A DNA stretch of 64,000 bases from NCBI GenBank assembly GCA_965261065.1, contig OZ253444.1:3100001-3164000 (forward strand). The letters run 5' to 3'. The stretch comes from JAKZVK01 sp965261065. GTDB lineage: Bacteria; Acidobacteriota; Terriglobia; Bryobacterales; UBA6623. The notes under the pieces were generated by a model. That model did not search any database. It was not told the DNA's origin and saw only the letters and a list, made by a program, of their open reading frames with translations. Position numbers and translations under genes: made by a program. Below are positions 34,101 to 44,831 of the stretch, one piece after another. The first letter of the stretch is position 1, and each line of letters opens with the position of its first letter.

Positions 34101-36272
34101 ATGCGCGCCGAGAATGCGGTGACGGCGGCGAGAGTCGAGCGGTTCTTCCAGGTTTCGCTGCTGCTGCTGGTGGCGAACGGCTTTTTGGCCATCGCCGCAA
34201 CCGGCTCGCTTGATGGATTCTCTATCACGCTGATGTCGGCCGCGCTGGCCTGGCGTGCCGTCAGGGTCTTCCGGACCGGCGTGCAGCCTATTCCTTCGCG
34301 CATTCCGTCAATTCTCGCCCTGGGTTACCTCGGTTTCTACGGCATCGAGCTGTATCTGGCCGCACCGAACATTCTCGACATCTTCGTTCCCGCCACTGTG
34401 CGGATGATGTTCTTCTTCACGGCGCTCAAGCTGTTGCTCGCCAGAATGGGCCGGGATTACCTCTATCTCGGGCTGCTGGCCTTCCTGCAACTGTTGGCTG
34501 CCTCCATGTTCTTGTTGAGCATCGGCTACTCGCTTGTCCTGCTGCTGTTCCTGGCGCTGGCGATCACTTGCTACACCAGTTTCGAGATCAAGCGCGGATG
34601 CGAGTCGGACGTGCATCTCGTCGAAGACTACCGCCGGGGACGCCGCAAAGGCCTGGGGGTTCGACTGGCGGCGCTGTCGGTAGCGCTGACGGCCGCGATC
34701 CTGACGCTGAGCGCGGGACTATTCTTGATCCTGCCGCGCACGCTGGGCGTGTCGATAGGCGGGCTGCGGGCGGGCCATCCGGTGGGCTTCAACGACGAGG
34801 TCCATCTGGGTGTCGGCGGATTCTTGCAGCCCAACGATACGCCGGTGATGCGGGTCGAGTTGCTCGACGGCAACACACTGGATGGTTTGCTATGGCGCGG
34901 GCTGGCGCTGCAGCACTTCGACGGAGTGCGATGGTCGAACCCGGAGTCCAAGCGCAAGGAAGTCGATCCTGAAAGCGGCGCCTACGCTTTGCAGGGGGTT
35001 CAGCGGCGGGCGCCGGACGCCCGAAAGATCGAATACGGGGTGACGCTCGAGCCCCTGCGCGCCGGCGCACTGTTTCTAGCCGGTCTGATCGAGACGGTCA
35101 GAGGCTCGTTTTCGCAGCTGATTGTGAACCAGACCGACTCGCTCTTTGTCGATCAACACAGCCCGCAGCCCTTGCGTTACCAGGTCACCGCTTGGATCTC
35201 CGACCGCCGCTCCCATCAACCGGCCAACGTGGTGGAGCTGTTTTCCCCCAAGTTCAGCGGAAACTACTTGCAGCTCCCCGAAGTAGACCCTCGGGTCGAG
35301 GAGTTGGCGCGACAGGTGGCGTCGGCGGCCCGTCGGCCGCTGCGCAAGGCCGAGTTGCTTGAGCAGTACCTGCTCAGGGAGTTCGGGTACTCGCTGGAGC
35401 TGCCGAGCGAGGGTGGTGATGACCCACTGGCGCATTTCCTGCTGGAGCGGCGCGAGGGCCATTGCGAATTCTTCGCTTCGGCGATGGCCGTAATGTTGCG
35501 GACACTTGGCATTCCCTCGCGCGTGGCGGTCGGCTTCGCGGGCGGCGTCTACAATCCGATCTCCGAGCTGCAGGTCATTCGAACCAGCGACGCGCACGCC
35601 TGGGTCGAGGCGTATATCCCACGCTACGGGTGGCTGCCGTTCGACCCGACACCGCGCGCGCCGGTAACGTTCGCGAGCGGCTGGTGGGCCAACTCGTGGA
35701 TGTTCTGGGACGCCGCCCAGTCGTCCTGGAATGACTGGGTCATCGATTACGACGATACCCGCCAGCGCGACCTCGCCGGGCACATGCAGCAACGCTCACT
35801 GTGGGTGACGCTGCACGTCATGACGGCTCTGGAGCGGGTGAGCGCGTGGGCCGGCGCGTGGGAGGGGCGCGTCCGGGAGTCGTTGGCGTGGGTTCCCGTG
35901 GCAGACGCGTCCCGCAACGCTTTGTTGCTTGCGGTGGCGTTATCGCTGGTGGGTTTTGCGTTCGTGTGCTGGGTGTGGTTGCGGCCCAAGTTGATTGCCT
36001 GGTATCGGAGCCGGCGTCTGAGCGGCGGCCGCGGAAGCGTCCGCGACTGCAGCTATCTCTATGAACGGGCTGTCGCGTTCCTGAAGCGTCGGGGCTATCG
36101 GCGCCAAGCCTGGCAGACGGCCGAGGAGTTTGTAGAATCGGTGGAGGCGGGCGGGCTTCGCCGCTCGATGAGGGGGATCAACGCGGCCTACAACGCGGCG
36201 CGTTTCGGCGAGGATCGTGTGGCGATGAAGCGGCTACCGGATTTGGTGTCGGCGCTGGAGCGAGGACGGTAG
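34101..36272 (+). CDS. TgpA-like transglutaminase (DUF3488) membrane protein
   Basis: A 723-residue protein. At least five hydrophobic helices occupy residues 15-225 (DUF3488), followed by a periplasmic transglutaminase-like cysteine hydrolase domain with C455 in EGHCEFFASAMAVML, H499 in SDAHAWVEAY and D515 in WLPFDPTP. Another helix lies near 605-625, followed by a cytoplasmic DUF4129-like tail. TgpA-type proteins are thought to act on periplasmic protein cross-links or proteolysis; in many bacteria they sit with a MoxR ATPase and a DUF58 protein, neither of which is present here. The N-terminal Met at 34101 precedes the first helix directly. Confidence 0.9.
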   Translation: MRAENAVTAARVERFFQVSLLLLVANGFLAIAATGSLDGFSITLMSAALAWRAVRVFRTGVQPIPSRIPSILALGYLGFYGIELYLAAPNILDIFVPATVRMMFFFTALKLLLARMGRDYLYLGLLAFLQLLAASMFLLSIGYSLVLLLFLALAITCYTSFEIKRGCESDVHLVEDYRRGRRKGLGVRLAALSVALTAAILTLSAGLFLILPRTLGVSIGGLRAGHPVGFNDEVHLGVGGFLQPNDTPVMRVELLDGNTLDGLLWRGLALQHFDGVRWSNPESKRKEVDPESGAYALQGVQRRAPDARKIEYGVTLEPLRAGALFLAGLIETVRGSFSQLIVNQTDSLFVDQHSPQPLRYQVTAWISDRRSHQPANVVELFSPKFSGNYLQLPEVDPRVEELARQVASAARRPLRKAELLEQYLLREFGYSLELPSEGGDDPLAHFLLERREGHCEFFASAMAVMLRTLGIPSRVAVGFAGGVYNPISELQVIRTSDAHAWVEAYIPRYGWLPFDPTPRAPVTFASGWWANSWMFWDAAQSSWNDWVIDYDDTRQRDLAGHMQQRSLWVTLHVMTALERVSAWAGAWEGRVRESLAWVPVADASRNALLLAVALSLVGFAFVCWVWLRPKLIAWYRSRRLSGGRGSVRDCSYLYERAVAFLKRRGYRRQAWQTAEEFVESVEAGGLRRSMRGINAAYNAARFGEDRVAMKRLPDLVSALERGR

Positions 36273-36358
36273 GGGGTTGGCGAGCCCCTGATCCGTCGTG
36301 GGAGTGAAGCCGTGATGTTCGGAACAGACGTGGCTCCACCACGTGCGATTCGAGGCGC

Positions 36359-36380
36359 GGGCACGGCATGCCGCGCCCCT
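36359..36380. repeat. Variant of the GGGCACGGCATGCCGTGCCC palindrome
   Basis: GGGCACGGCATGCCGCGCCC followed by CT lies between the transglutaminase and rimO genes. It differs by one transition from the perfect palindrome at 7464-7483. Confidence 0.65.
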
Positions 36381-36438
36381 CCATGTCACCGTCCGGTCGA
36401 GGTAGGGCTAGAATAAGGGTCTCCGCCGCACCTTCTCC

Positions 36439-37827
36439 ATGAAAATCGGTTTCGTAAGCCTCGGCTGTCCGAAGAATCTTGTCGACAGCGAAGTAATGAT
36501 GGGCCTGCTCGAGTCCCGCGGACACGAGCTGACGACCAACCCCAGCGACGCCGACGCGATCGTTGTCAATACGTGCAGCTTCATTAACCCGGCCAAGCAG
36601 GAGTCGATCGACACGATCCTCGAGATGGCCGAGTACAAGAAGTTCGGCCGAGCGCGGCGCTTGGTGGTGGCGGGTTGTCTCGTCGAACGCTACCGGCAGG
36701 AACTGCGCGAGCAGGTGCCCGAAATCGACGCCGTACTCGGCACCAACGAGCTGGAAGACATCGTCCCGCACTGCGAGGCGACGCCGGTGGACCGATCTAC
36801 GCCAGCCGAGCCGTTTCTCTACCACGACCTCACGCCGCGGCGGCGCGCGACGGCGTCGTACCTGGCGTACGTCAAGATCGCCGAGGGCTGTGATCATCCG
36901 TGCACGTTCTGCATCATCCCGAAGTTCCGCGGCGGCTTTCGGAGCCGGCGGTTCGAGTCGGTGGTGCGCGAGGCCGACTCGCTGTTTCGAAGCGGCGTGC
37001 GCGAGATCAACCTGATCGGGCAGGACACGACCAGCTACGGCGAAGACTTGGGGATCGAGGGCGGTCTGGCGACGTTGCTCGACCGGCTCGGGCGTATCGA
37101 AAACGCCGGCTGGGTACGCTTCCTCTACGCCTATCCGAATCGCGTCGAGCAGCGCCTGCTGGAAACGATTGCCGCCCACCCGGCGCTGTGCAACTACATC
37201 GATATCCCGTTGCAGCACGCCAGTGCGCGGGTGTTGAAGCGTATGAAGCGCGGGGCCTCGGGCGACATTTTCCTCCGCATGATCGAGCGTATGAGGGCGA
37301 CGATTCCGGGGCTCGCGATCCGGACAACGTTCATCGTGGGATTCCCCGGCGAAACGGAGCAAGACTTCGAGGAGTTGTGCCGGTTCGTGGAGGCAGCCGA
37401 GTTTGACCACGCCGGCGTGTTCGGCTACTCCGACGACGAGACGAGCGACTGCTACCACCTCGACGGCAAGGTTTCGGCCGGTGTCATTTACCGCCGCAAG
37501 CGGCGTCTCATGGCGCTACAACGAAAGATCTCGCGGCGGCGCAACCGGGCGAAGGTTGGCGAAACGTTCCCGATTCTCATCAAGGGGCCGTCGACGGAGA
37601 CGGACCTGTTGTGGGAAGGCCGCCTACAAACACAAGCCGAGGAGATCGACGGCAAAACCTACATCACTGAGTTCGCGGACGGCGAACCCAAGTCGGGTGA
37701 TTTCGGCGAGATTCGCATCACACGCGCGACGGACTACGATCTGTTCGGGCGGCTCGAGAAGGTGCATCGGTCGCCCGTGGTCGTCGAGCCCGAGCCGGTC
37801 GCGGTCGCGTTACCGGTTTTGCAGTGA
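36439..37827 (+). CDS. rimO: Ribosomal protein S12 methylthiotransferase RimO
   Basis: A 462-residue radical-SAM enzyme that adds a methylthio group to an Asp of ribosomal protein S12. The N-terminal UPF0004 domain has C10, C46 and C80 for the auxiliary cluster; the radical-SAM cluster cysteines C151-x3-C155-x2-C158 lie in EGCDHPCTFCIIP, and GGFRSR follows as in RimO. A TRAM domain fills residues 375-440. The opening KIGFVSLGCPKNLVDSE is diagnostic of RimO as against MiaB. It is first in the same-strand run rimO-yacG-pgpA-NHL-cinA. Confidence 0.96.
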   Translation: MKIGFVSLGCPKNLVDSEVMMGLLESRGHELTTNPSDADAIVVNTCSFINPAKQESIDTILEMAEYKKFGRARRLVVAGCLVERYRQELREQVPEIDAVLGTNELEDIVPHCEATPVDRSTPAEPFLYHDLTPRRRATASYLAYVKIAEGCDHPCTFCIIPKFRGGFRSRRFESVVREADSLFRSGVREINLIGQDTTSYGEDLGIEGGLATLLDRLGRIENAGWVRFLYAYPNRVEQRLLETIAAHPALCNYIDIPLQHASARVLKRMKRGASGDIFLRMIERMRATIPGLAIRTTFIVGFPGETEQDFEELCRFVEAAEFDHAGVFGYSDDETSDCYHLDGKVSAGVIYRRKRRLMALQRKISRRRNRAKVGETFPILIKGPSTETDLLWEGRLQTQAEEIDGKTYITEFADGEPKSGDFGEIRITRATDYDLFGRLEKVHRSPVVVEPEPVAVALPVLQ

Positions 37828-37884
37828 GGGTAGGCGCGGGTGTTCGATGTGGACTGAGTACGGGTTTCTCGGCGGATCAGCAAG

Positions 37885-38091
37885 TTGGCGAAACACCTCA
37901 AGAAGTGCCCCATCTGTGGCCGCGCGACGGGGCCCGATCGCACGGACTACCCTTTCTGCAGCGCCCGCTGCCGGCTGATCGACCTCGGCAACTGGTCCTC
38001 GGAGTCATACGTGGCCCACAGCCCCCTCACCGAGGCCGACGAGAAGTTCGCGCAGGAGTTACCGGAGAGACGCCCCGAGCAGGATGAGTAG
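37885..38091 (+). CDS. yacG: DNA gyrase inhibitor-like zinc protein YacG
   Basis: A 68-residue zinc ribbon: C8-x2-C11 in CPICGRA and C25-x3-C29 in FCSARCR, followed by IDLGNWSSESY, all conserved in YacG. YacG binds GyrB and inhibits DNA binding in E. coli. The start is TTG at 37885. It lies 57 bases after rimO and 6 bases before pgpA. Confidence 0.9.
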   Translation: MAKHLKKCPICGRATGPDRTDYPFCSARCRLIDLGNWSSESYVAHSPLTEADEKFAQELPERRPEQDE

Positions 38092-38097
38092 AGCAGG

Positions 38098-38568
38098 ATG
38101 ACCAGGCGGGGGGGTGCCCTGTGCCTTGCCACGTGGGCCGGATGTGGCCTCGTACCCGGCGCCCCTGGAACGGTGGGATCGGTGGCCGGGCTGCTCGCCG
38201 CCTACGCGCTCGTCGAGGGCCTAGGCATGCACCCATGGTGGTTGGGCGCGCTCACGGCCGTTGTGTTCCTGCCAGCGGTTTGGTCGGCAGACTTCGCAGA
38301 GGACCATTACCGCCGCCACGATCCGCCCCAGGTCGTGGTCGACGAAGTTCTCGGCCAGTGGATCGCTCTGTGCGCGGTCGTCCCCGGTTCGTGGCCGTCG
38401 TGGTTGGCGGGCCTTGTTCTGTTTCGCCTATTCGACATCGCCAAGCCGTTTCCGATCCGGCGATTTGAGCACTTGCGAGGCGGCTACGGAGTTGTCACGG
38501 ACGACCTCGTGGCAGGGGTCTGCGCTATGATGAGCCTGGCAGTTCTGGAGTGGCTCTCCCCGTGGTGA
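38098..38568 (+). CDS. pgpA: Phosphatidylglycerophosphatase A
   Basis: A 156-residue membrane enzyme that dephosphorylates phosphatidylglycerol phosphate. GCGLVPGAPGTVGSVAG at about 15-31 and VVDEVLGQWIAL at about 80-91 are the conserved motifs; the Asp-Glu pair is part of the metal site. FRLFDIAKPFPIRRFE completes the signature. Helices are predicted before and between the motifs. Close packing with yacG suggests co-transcription. Confidence 0.94.
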   Translation: MTRRGGALCLATWAGCGLVPGAPGTVGSVAGLLAAYALVEGLGMHPWWLGALTAVVFLPAVWSADFAEDHYRRHDPPQVVVDEVLGQWIALCAVVPGSWPSWLAGLVLFRLFDIAKPFPIRRFEHLRGGYGVVTDDLVAGVCAMMSLAVLEWLSPW

Positions 38569-38641
38569 TTGGCTCGTATGGCGTAGCTCGTGTGTCACGG
38601 CCGGGCCAGGTAAACATAGGATTCGGGAACACAGGATCAAT

Positions 38642-39664
38642 GTGAAGAAAGGCTCTTCGAATTCACAACCTCTGATCGAATCGGTGGTTCCCCCCGCAGC
38701 GATCTCCGGCGGCGAGTTTGAAGTTCGGGGGCGCCACCTCTCCACGTATGAGGAAGGCTTTCCGCACGGGCTGTTCGGCGACGTGGAAGCGCGCTTGGTG
38801 GTGGGTGGATCCCGTTACGCGGTGGTACGCGTTCCCGACGAGGCATCCGAAAGTCGACTGGCCGTCAACAACGGCCGGAAGGTAAGCAAGCCGTTCCGGT
38901 GTTCGGTGGGGCTGCCGATCGCCGAGAACTTGCATCCGGTGGCCAACCCGGCGGTCGACGCGGCGGGCAACATCTACACGACCCGCAGCGGCTCGCGAGG
39001 CGAGAAGGTCCCGGTTTCGGTCTTCAAGATCGATCTGAGCTTCGATGTGAAGCCTTTTGGGTCCGACATCGTCAACCCGACCGGCCTGATCTTCAACGGC
39101 CGAGGCGATTTGCTGATCTCCAGCCGTAACAACGGAACGATCTATTCGGTTCGACCCGACGGCCACACCGAGATCTACTCTGAGGGTATGGGCGTGGCCA
39201 CGGGCCTGGCCATCGACGAGGAAGACAACGTCTACGTAGGTGACCGCACCGGGACGATTTTCAAGATCAGCCCGGAGCGGCAGATCTTCGTCTACGCCAC
39301 CCTCGAGCCGTCGATCGCCGCGTACCACCTGGCGCTGGCTTCCGACGGTCAACTGTTTGTGGCCGGTCCGACGACATCCAGCTTCGACTGCATCCACCGC
39401 ATCTCGGATAAGGGCGAAGTCGATGTTTTCTACCGCGGGCTGGGCCGGCCTCAGGGGCTGGCGTTTGACCAGACAGGCCGTCTCTACGTTGCGTCGTCCC
39501 ACGCGGGCAGGAAAGGCGTCTTCCGCTTTAACGACGAAGGCGAAATCGAGCAAGTCGTCTCCGGCCCCGGGATCGTCGGCCTGACCTTCCTGCCCAGCGG
39601 CGAGATGGTACTGGCAACGGGTGACAGCGTCTATCGCCTCGAGACGGCCTCCTGGATACAGTAG
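38642..39664 (+). CDS. IPT/TIG plus NHL/SMP-30-type beta-propeller protein
   Basis: A 340-residue protein. Residues about 10-90 resemble an IPT/TIG immunoglobulin-like domain (VVPPAAISGGEFEVRGRHLS). From about 95, repeated blades occur (NPAVDAAGNIYTT, NPTGLIFNGRGDLLISS, GLAIDEEDNVYVGDRTG, PQGLAFDQTGRLYVAS), as in six-bladed NHL or SMP-30/gluconolactonase propellers. No signal peptide is seen, unlike many relatives. Ligand unknown. The GTG at 38642 is used. It sits between pgpA and cinA with 10 bases to cinA, so it is probably co-transcribed. Confidence 0.82.
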   Translation: MKKGSSNSQPLIESVVPPAAISGGEFEVRGRHLSTYEEGFPHGLFGDVEARLVVGGSRYAVVRVPDEASESRLAVNNGRKVSKPFRCSVGLPIAENLHPVANPAVDAAGNIYTTRSGSRGEKVPVSVFKIDLSFDVKPFGSDIVNPTGLIFNGRGDLLISSRNNGTIYSVRPDGHTEIYSEGMGVATGLAIDEEDNVYVGDRTGTIFKISPERQIFVYATLEPSIAAYHLALASDGQLFVAGPTTSSFDCIHRISDKGEVDVFYRGLGRPQGLAFDQTGRLYVASSHAGRKGVFRFNDEGEIEQVVSGPGIVGLTFLPSGEMVLATGDSVYRLETASWIQ

Positions 39665-39673
39665 TAACTCGCC

Positions 39674-40912
39674 GTGAGAGCCGAAATCATCGCCGTCGGT
39701 TCGGAGTTGCTGACTCCAAGCCGAGTGGACACCAACTCCCTCTACCTCACGCGCAGACTCAACGAGCGCGGTATCGAGGTCATCCGCAAGACGATCGTTG
39801 GCGACGACCGCAAGCGGCTGGCCGAGGAGCTGCGCCGGGCGAGGAAGTCCGCGGACATCGTGATCATGACAGGCGGCCTCGGACCCACGCTCGACGACGT
39901 CAGCCGCGAGGCGGCCACCGACGCGCTCGGGCGTGCCTTGGTGTTTCACGCCGAGGTCATCGAGGCGATGGAAGTCAGATTCCGTCGCATGAAGCGGGAA
40001 ATCTCCGAGAACAACCGGCGGCAGGCCTACATTCTCGAAGGCGCGGAGATCCTCTCGAACGCAAACGGCACGGCGCCGGGGCAGTGGCTCGAAGACGAAG
40101 CGGGCATCCTCATGCTGCTGCCGGGCCCGCCGCGTGAGTTGGAGCCACTGTTCGAAGAGCAGTGCATGCCGCGGCTGGCAAGGATCGAGTCGACGCACCA
40201 GTTTCATACCGTGTCACTGCGAGTCGCGGGGCTGGGGGAGTCGGAAGTCGATCAACGGATCGGGCCCATCTACTCGGCTGAACCGCGGGTGGCGACGACG
40301 ATTCTCGCCTCACCCGGCGAAATCCAGATCCACTTACGAGGCGAGGGGGGCACGGTAGAGGAGGCTCGCGAGATCGCCGAGAGCCTCTCGCAAAAGGTGG
40401 AAGCAGAACTCGGGCCGAGCGTCTTTACACGCCGGAACGAGTCGATCCCCGAGGTCTTACTGGCGCGCTTCCGCGACAAGGGCCTGACGCTGGCGGTAGC
40501 TGAGAGCTGTACCGGCGGCATGGTGGCGGAGAAGATCACCGCCGTGGCCGGAAGCTCGGACTACTTTCTCGGCTGTGCCGTGACCTACGCGGAATCGGCC
40601 AAGATGGAGTGGCTGGGAATCGAAGAGTCCACGCTGAAGGAGCACGGCACGGTCAGCCGCGAAACCGCTGAAGAGATGGCCCAGGGAGTGCGACGCAGGG
40701 CCGGGGCGTCGGTGGGTGCATCGACGACCGGGGTTGCCGGACCGGGTGGCACCACCGAAAAGACGCCGGCGGGCACGGTGTTTATCGGGGTGGCGGATGA
40801 CAACGGCGTCGAGGTGCAGGAGTTGCATATCGGCGGCGAGCGCGATCGGGTCCGGTTGTGGGCCACAACGAGGGTTCTGGATCTGCTGCGCCGCAGGGTG
40901 GAAAAGCTGTAG
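39674..40912 (+). CDS. cinA: CinA-like protein (competence/damage-inducible; NMN amidohydrolase domain)
   Basis: A 412-residue protein. The N-terminal MoCF/molybdopterin-binding-like domain (1-170: IIAVGSELLTP, DTNSLYLTRRLNERGIEV, TGGLGPTLDDVSREA) has ADP-ribose pyrophosphatase-type activity in some homologues. The C-terminal domain (about 255-412: LAVAESCTGGMVAEKITAV, GVAGPGGTTEKTPAGTV) is the PncC nicotinamide-nucleotide amidohydrolase that recycles NMN to NaMN. Starts with GTG at 39674. Confidence 0.95.
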   Translation: MRAEIIAVGSELLTPSRVDTNSLYLTRRLNERGIEVIRKTIVGDDRKRLAEELRRARKSADIVIMTGGLGPTLDDVSREAATDALGRALVFHAEVIEAMEVRFRRMKREISENNRRQAYILEGAEILSNANGTAPGQWLEDEAGILMLLPGPPRELEPLFEEQCMPRLARIESTHQFHTVSLRVAGLGESEVDQRIGPIYSAEPRVATTILASPGEIQIHLRGEGGTVEEAREIAESLSQKVEAELGPSVFTRRNESIPEVLLARFRDKGLTLAVAESCTGGMVAEKITAVAGSSDYFLGCAVTYAESAKMEWLGIEESTLKEHGTVSRETAEEMAQGVRRRAGASVGASTTGVAGPGGTTEKTPAGTVFIGVADDNGVEVQELHIGGERDRVRLWATTRVLDLLRRRVEKL

Positions 40913-41405
40913 CAGCGGCCCCAGCGAATCGTTGCTCAGCGAAGCCCTCCCCGTTTGAAGCACACTCCCCGCAGCGCGGACACCGTTTGATCCTGAGCTG
41001 TAAACGCTGACGGCCAAGTCAGCGGCGGTGCAAGCCTCGTTTGGGCAAATCGATAGTACCCGACGCTTCCCATCGCTGAAGTACAGCCGACCGGCAAAGT
41101 AGGTTCGCGCGGTCCACTTGCTCGCCTCAGTCGCTTTCCCTGGGCCGCGGACCGAGTTCCGGCTCGAACTCGGCCATTCCTCTGCAATCCCGCAAGAACG
41201 GACGAGCTCGAGGCCCGTCGTTGCGGCTGGATTCCACCTCGAATCCCTAGATGTCATGCGGGAAAGCAGGGCTCGATCGAAGTTCGATCTGAGGCGGTTC
41301 AGCGGGCCTCGTCTTCGCCCGAGTGAACCTCACGGAACCCACCACCAGCGTCGGCGGCCCCCTGGCGACGCCAGAAGAGCCAAGGTCCCTAGTTAGGCTT
41401 CTCAG
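40913..41405. other. Intergenic region, no supported gene
   Basis: Between cinA and the convergent TPR gene lie 493 bases. A minus-strand frame (41257 towards 40930) contains GRLYFSDGKRRVLSICPN, but it runs on antisense through cinA, has no ribosome-binding site and no family similarity I recognise. I see no repeat or RNA gene here. Confidence 0.6.
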
Positions 41406-41942
41406 CTAGGGGGTCAGTCGAGCGAGCCGGGCCGAGCATTCGGCAACACCTTGGGGCACACTTACGGCCGCGTAGAGGTTCCTGGCTTCGACCCACAACT
41501 GTCTCGCTTCCTCCACTTGGCCTGCGCCTTCTTTCAGGATCGCGAGCGGCCGAATAGTGTTAGCAAGATCGAGCGGGGGCGTGCAATCGTGGCTGCGATA
41601 GAGCGCGAGCGCTTCGTTGTAGCAGGGCTCCGCGAGTGCCGCGCGACCTGCATCCTGGTGGATGTCACCCAGGTGTCGCACCGTGTGCGCCAGGGCAAGG
41701 GTGTCGCCTTCGTCACGACAAAGGGCGACGGCTTCCTTGTAGAGCGGCCACGCTGCCTCGCCACGCCCCAGGTCTCGCTCGATTTGCCCGAGCCCCTTGA
41801 GCGCCCGCACCAAGTTGCGCCGCGCAGCGGTTTGCCGACACAGTGATACTGCTTCCGCGAAATCCCGGAGCGCGTCGGGCAGGCGATTCTCACGCCGTGC
41901 ACGCTCCGCCTGTTGCATCAACTTCACAGCAGCCTCTGACAC
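41406..41942 (-). CDS. Tetratricopeptide-repeat protein
   Basis: A 178-residue cytoplasmic protein made of helical repeats of about 40 residues: LMQQAERARRENRLPDALRD, LVRALKGLGQIERDLGRGEA, LAHTVRHLGDIHQDAGRAAL, LANTIRPLAILKEGAGQVEE. The spacing and Gly-rich turns are those of TPR/Kinesin-light-chain-like repeats, which mediate protein-protein contacts. No other domain is present. It stands alone between two convergently or independently oriented genes. Confidence 0.85.
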   Translation of the reverse strand: MSEAAVKLMQQAERARRENRLPDALRDFAEAVSLCRQTAARRNLVRALKGLGQIERDLGRGEAAWPLYKEAVALCRDEGDTLALAHTVRHLGDIHQDAGRAALAEPCYNEALALYRSHDCTPPLDLANTIRPLAILKEGAGQVEEARQLWVEARNLYAAVSVPQGVAECSARLARLTP

Positions 41943-42108
41943 TGAACCCTCCGATGCCCCCTATAAGGCCGGCCTAACGTTGAGTAAAGCGGTACCGTAC
42001 CGCGACCGGCCCCGCGCACGGACTGCTTAGGTCCTTCGCCACTGCCCGAAGAAGAAAAACGATCGACTCGACGCCTCGAAGATCTGGTGGCGGCCCGGCA
42101 GCTAGTCG

Positions 42109-44757
<2,649 letters not shown>

Positions 44758-44814
44758 GCCGGAGTACCGCTACGTACCTACAGCAAGTGTACGGTCGGGT
44801 TTTGCGGGTGTCAA

Positions 44815-44831
44815 TGTAGCGGAGCGTCTAG
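44815..44831. repeat. 17-bp target duplication, left side of ISNCY copy 1
   Basis: TGTAGCGGAGCGTCTAG, repeated exactly at 46430-46446. It also matches 15 of 17 bases at 53060-53076. Confidence 0.95.

Noticed and set aside
38663..40207. 514-codon minus-strand open frame
   Set aside because: Antisense to the NHL and cinA genes, both of which have clear family motifs.
40930..41257. Minus-strand ORF beyond cinA
   Set aside because: No ribosome-binding site or homologous family; the frame continues antisense through cinA.
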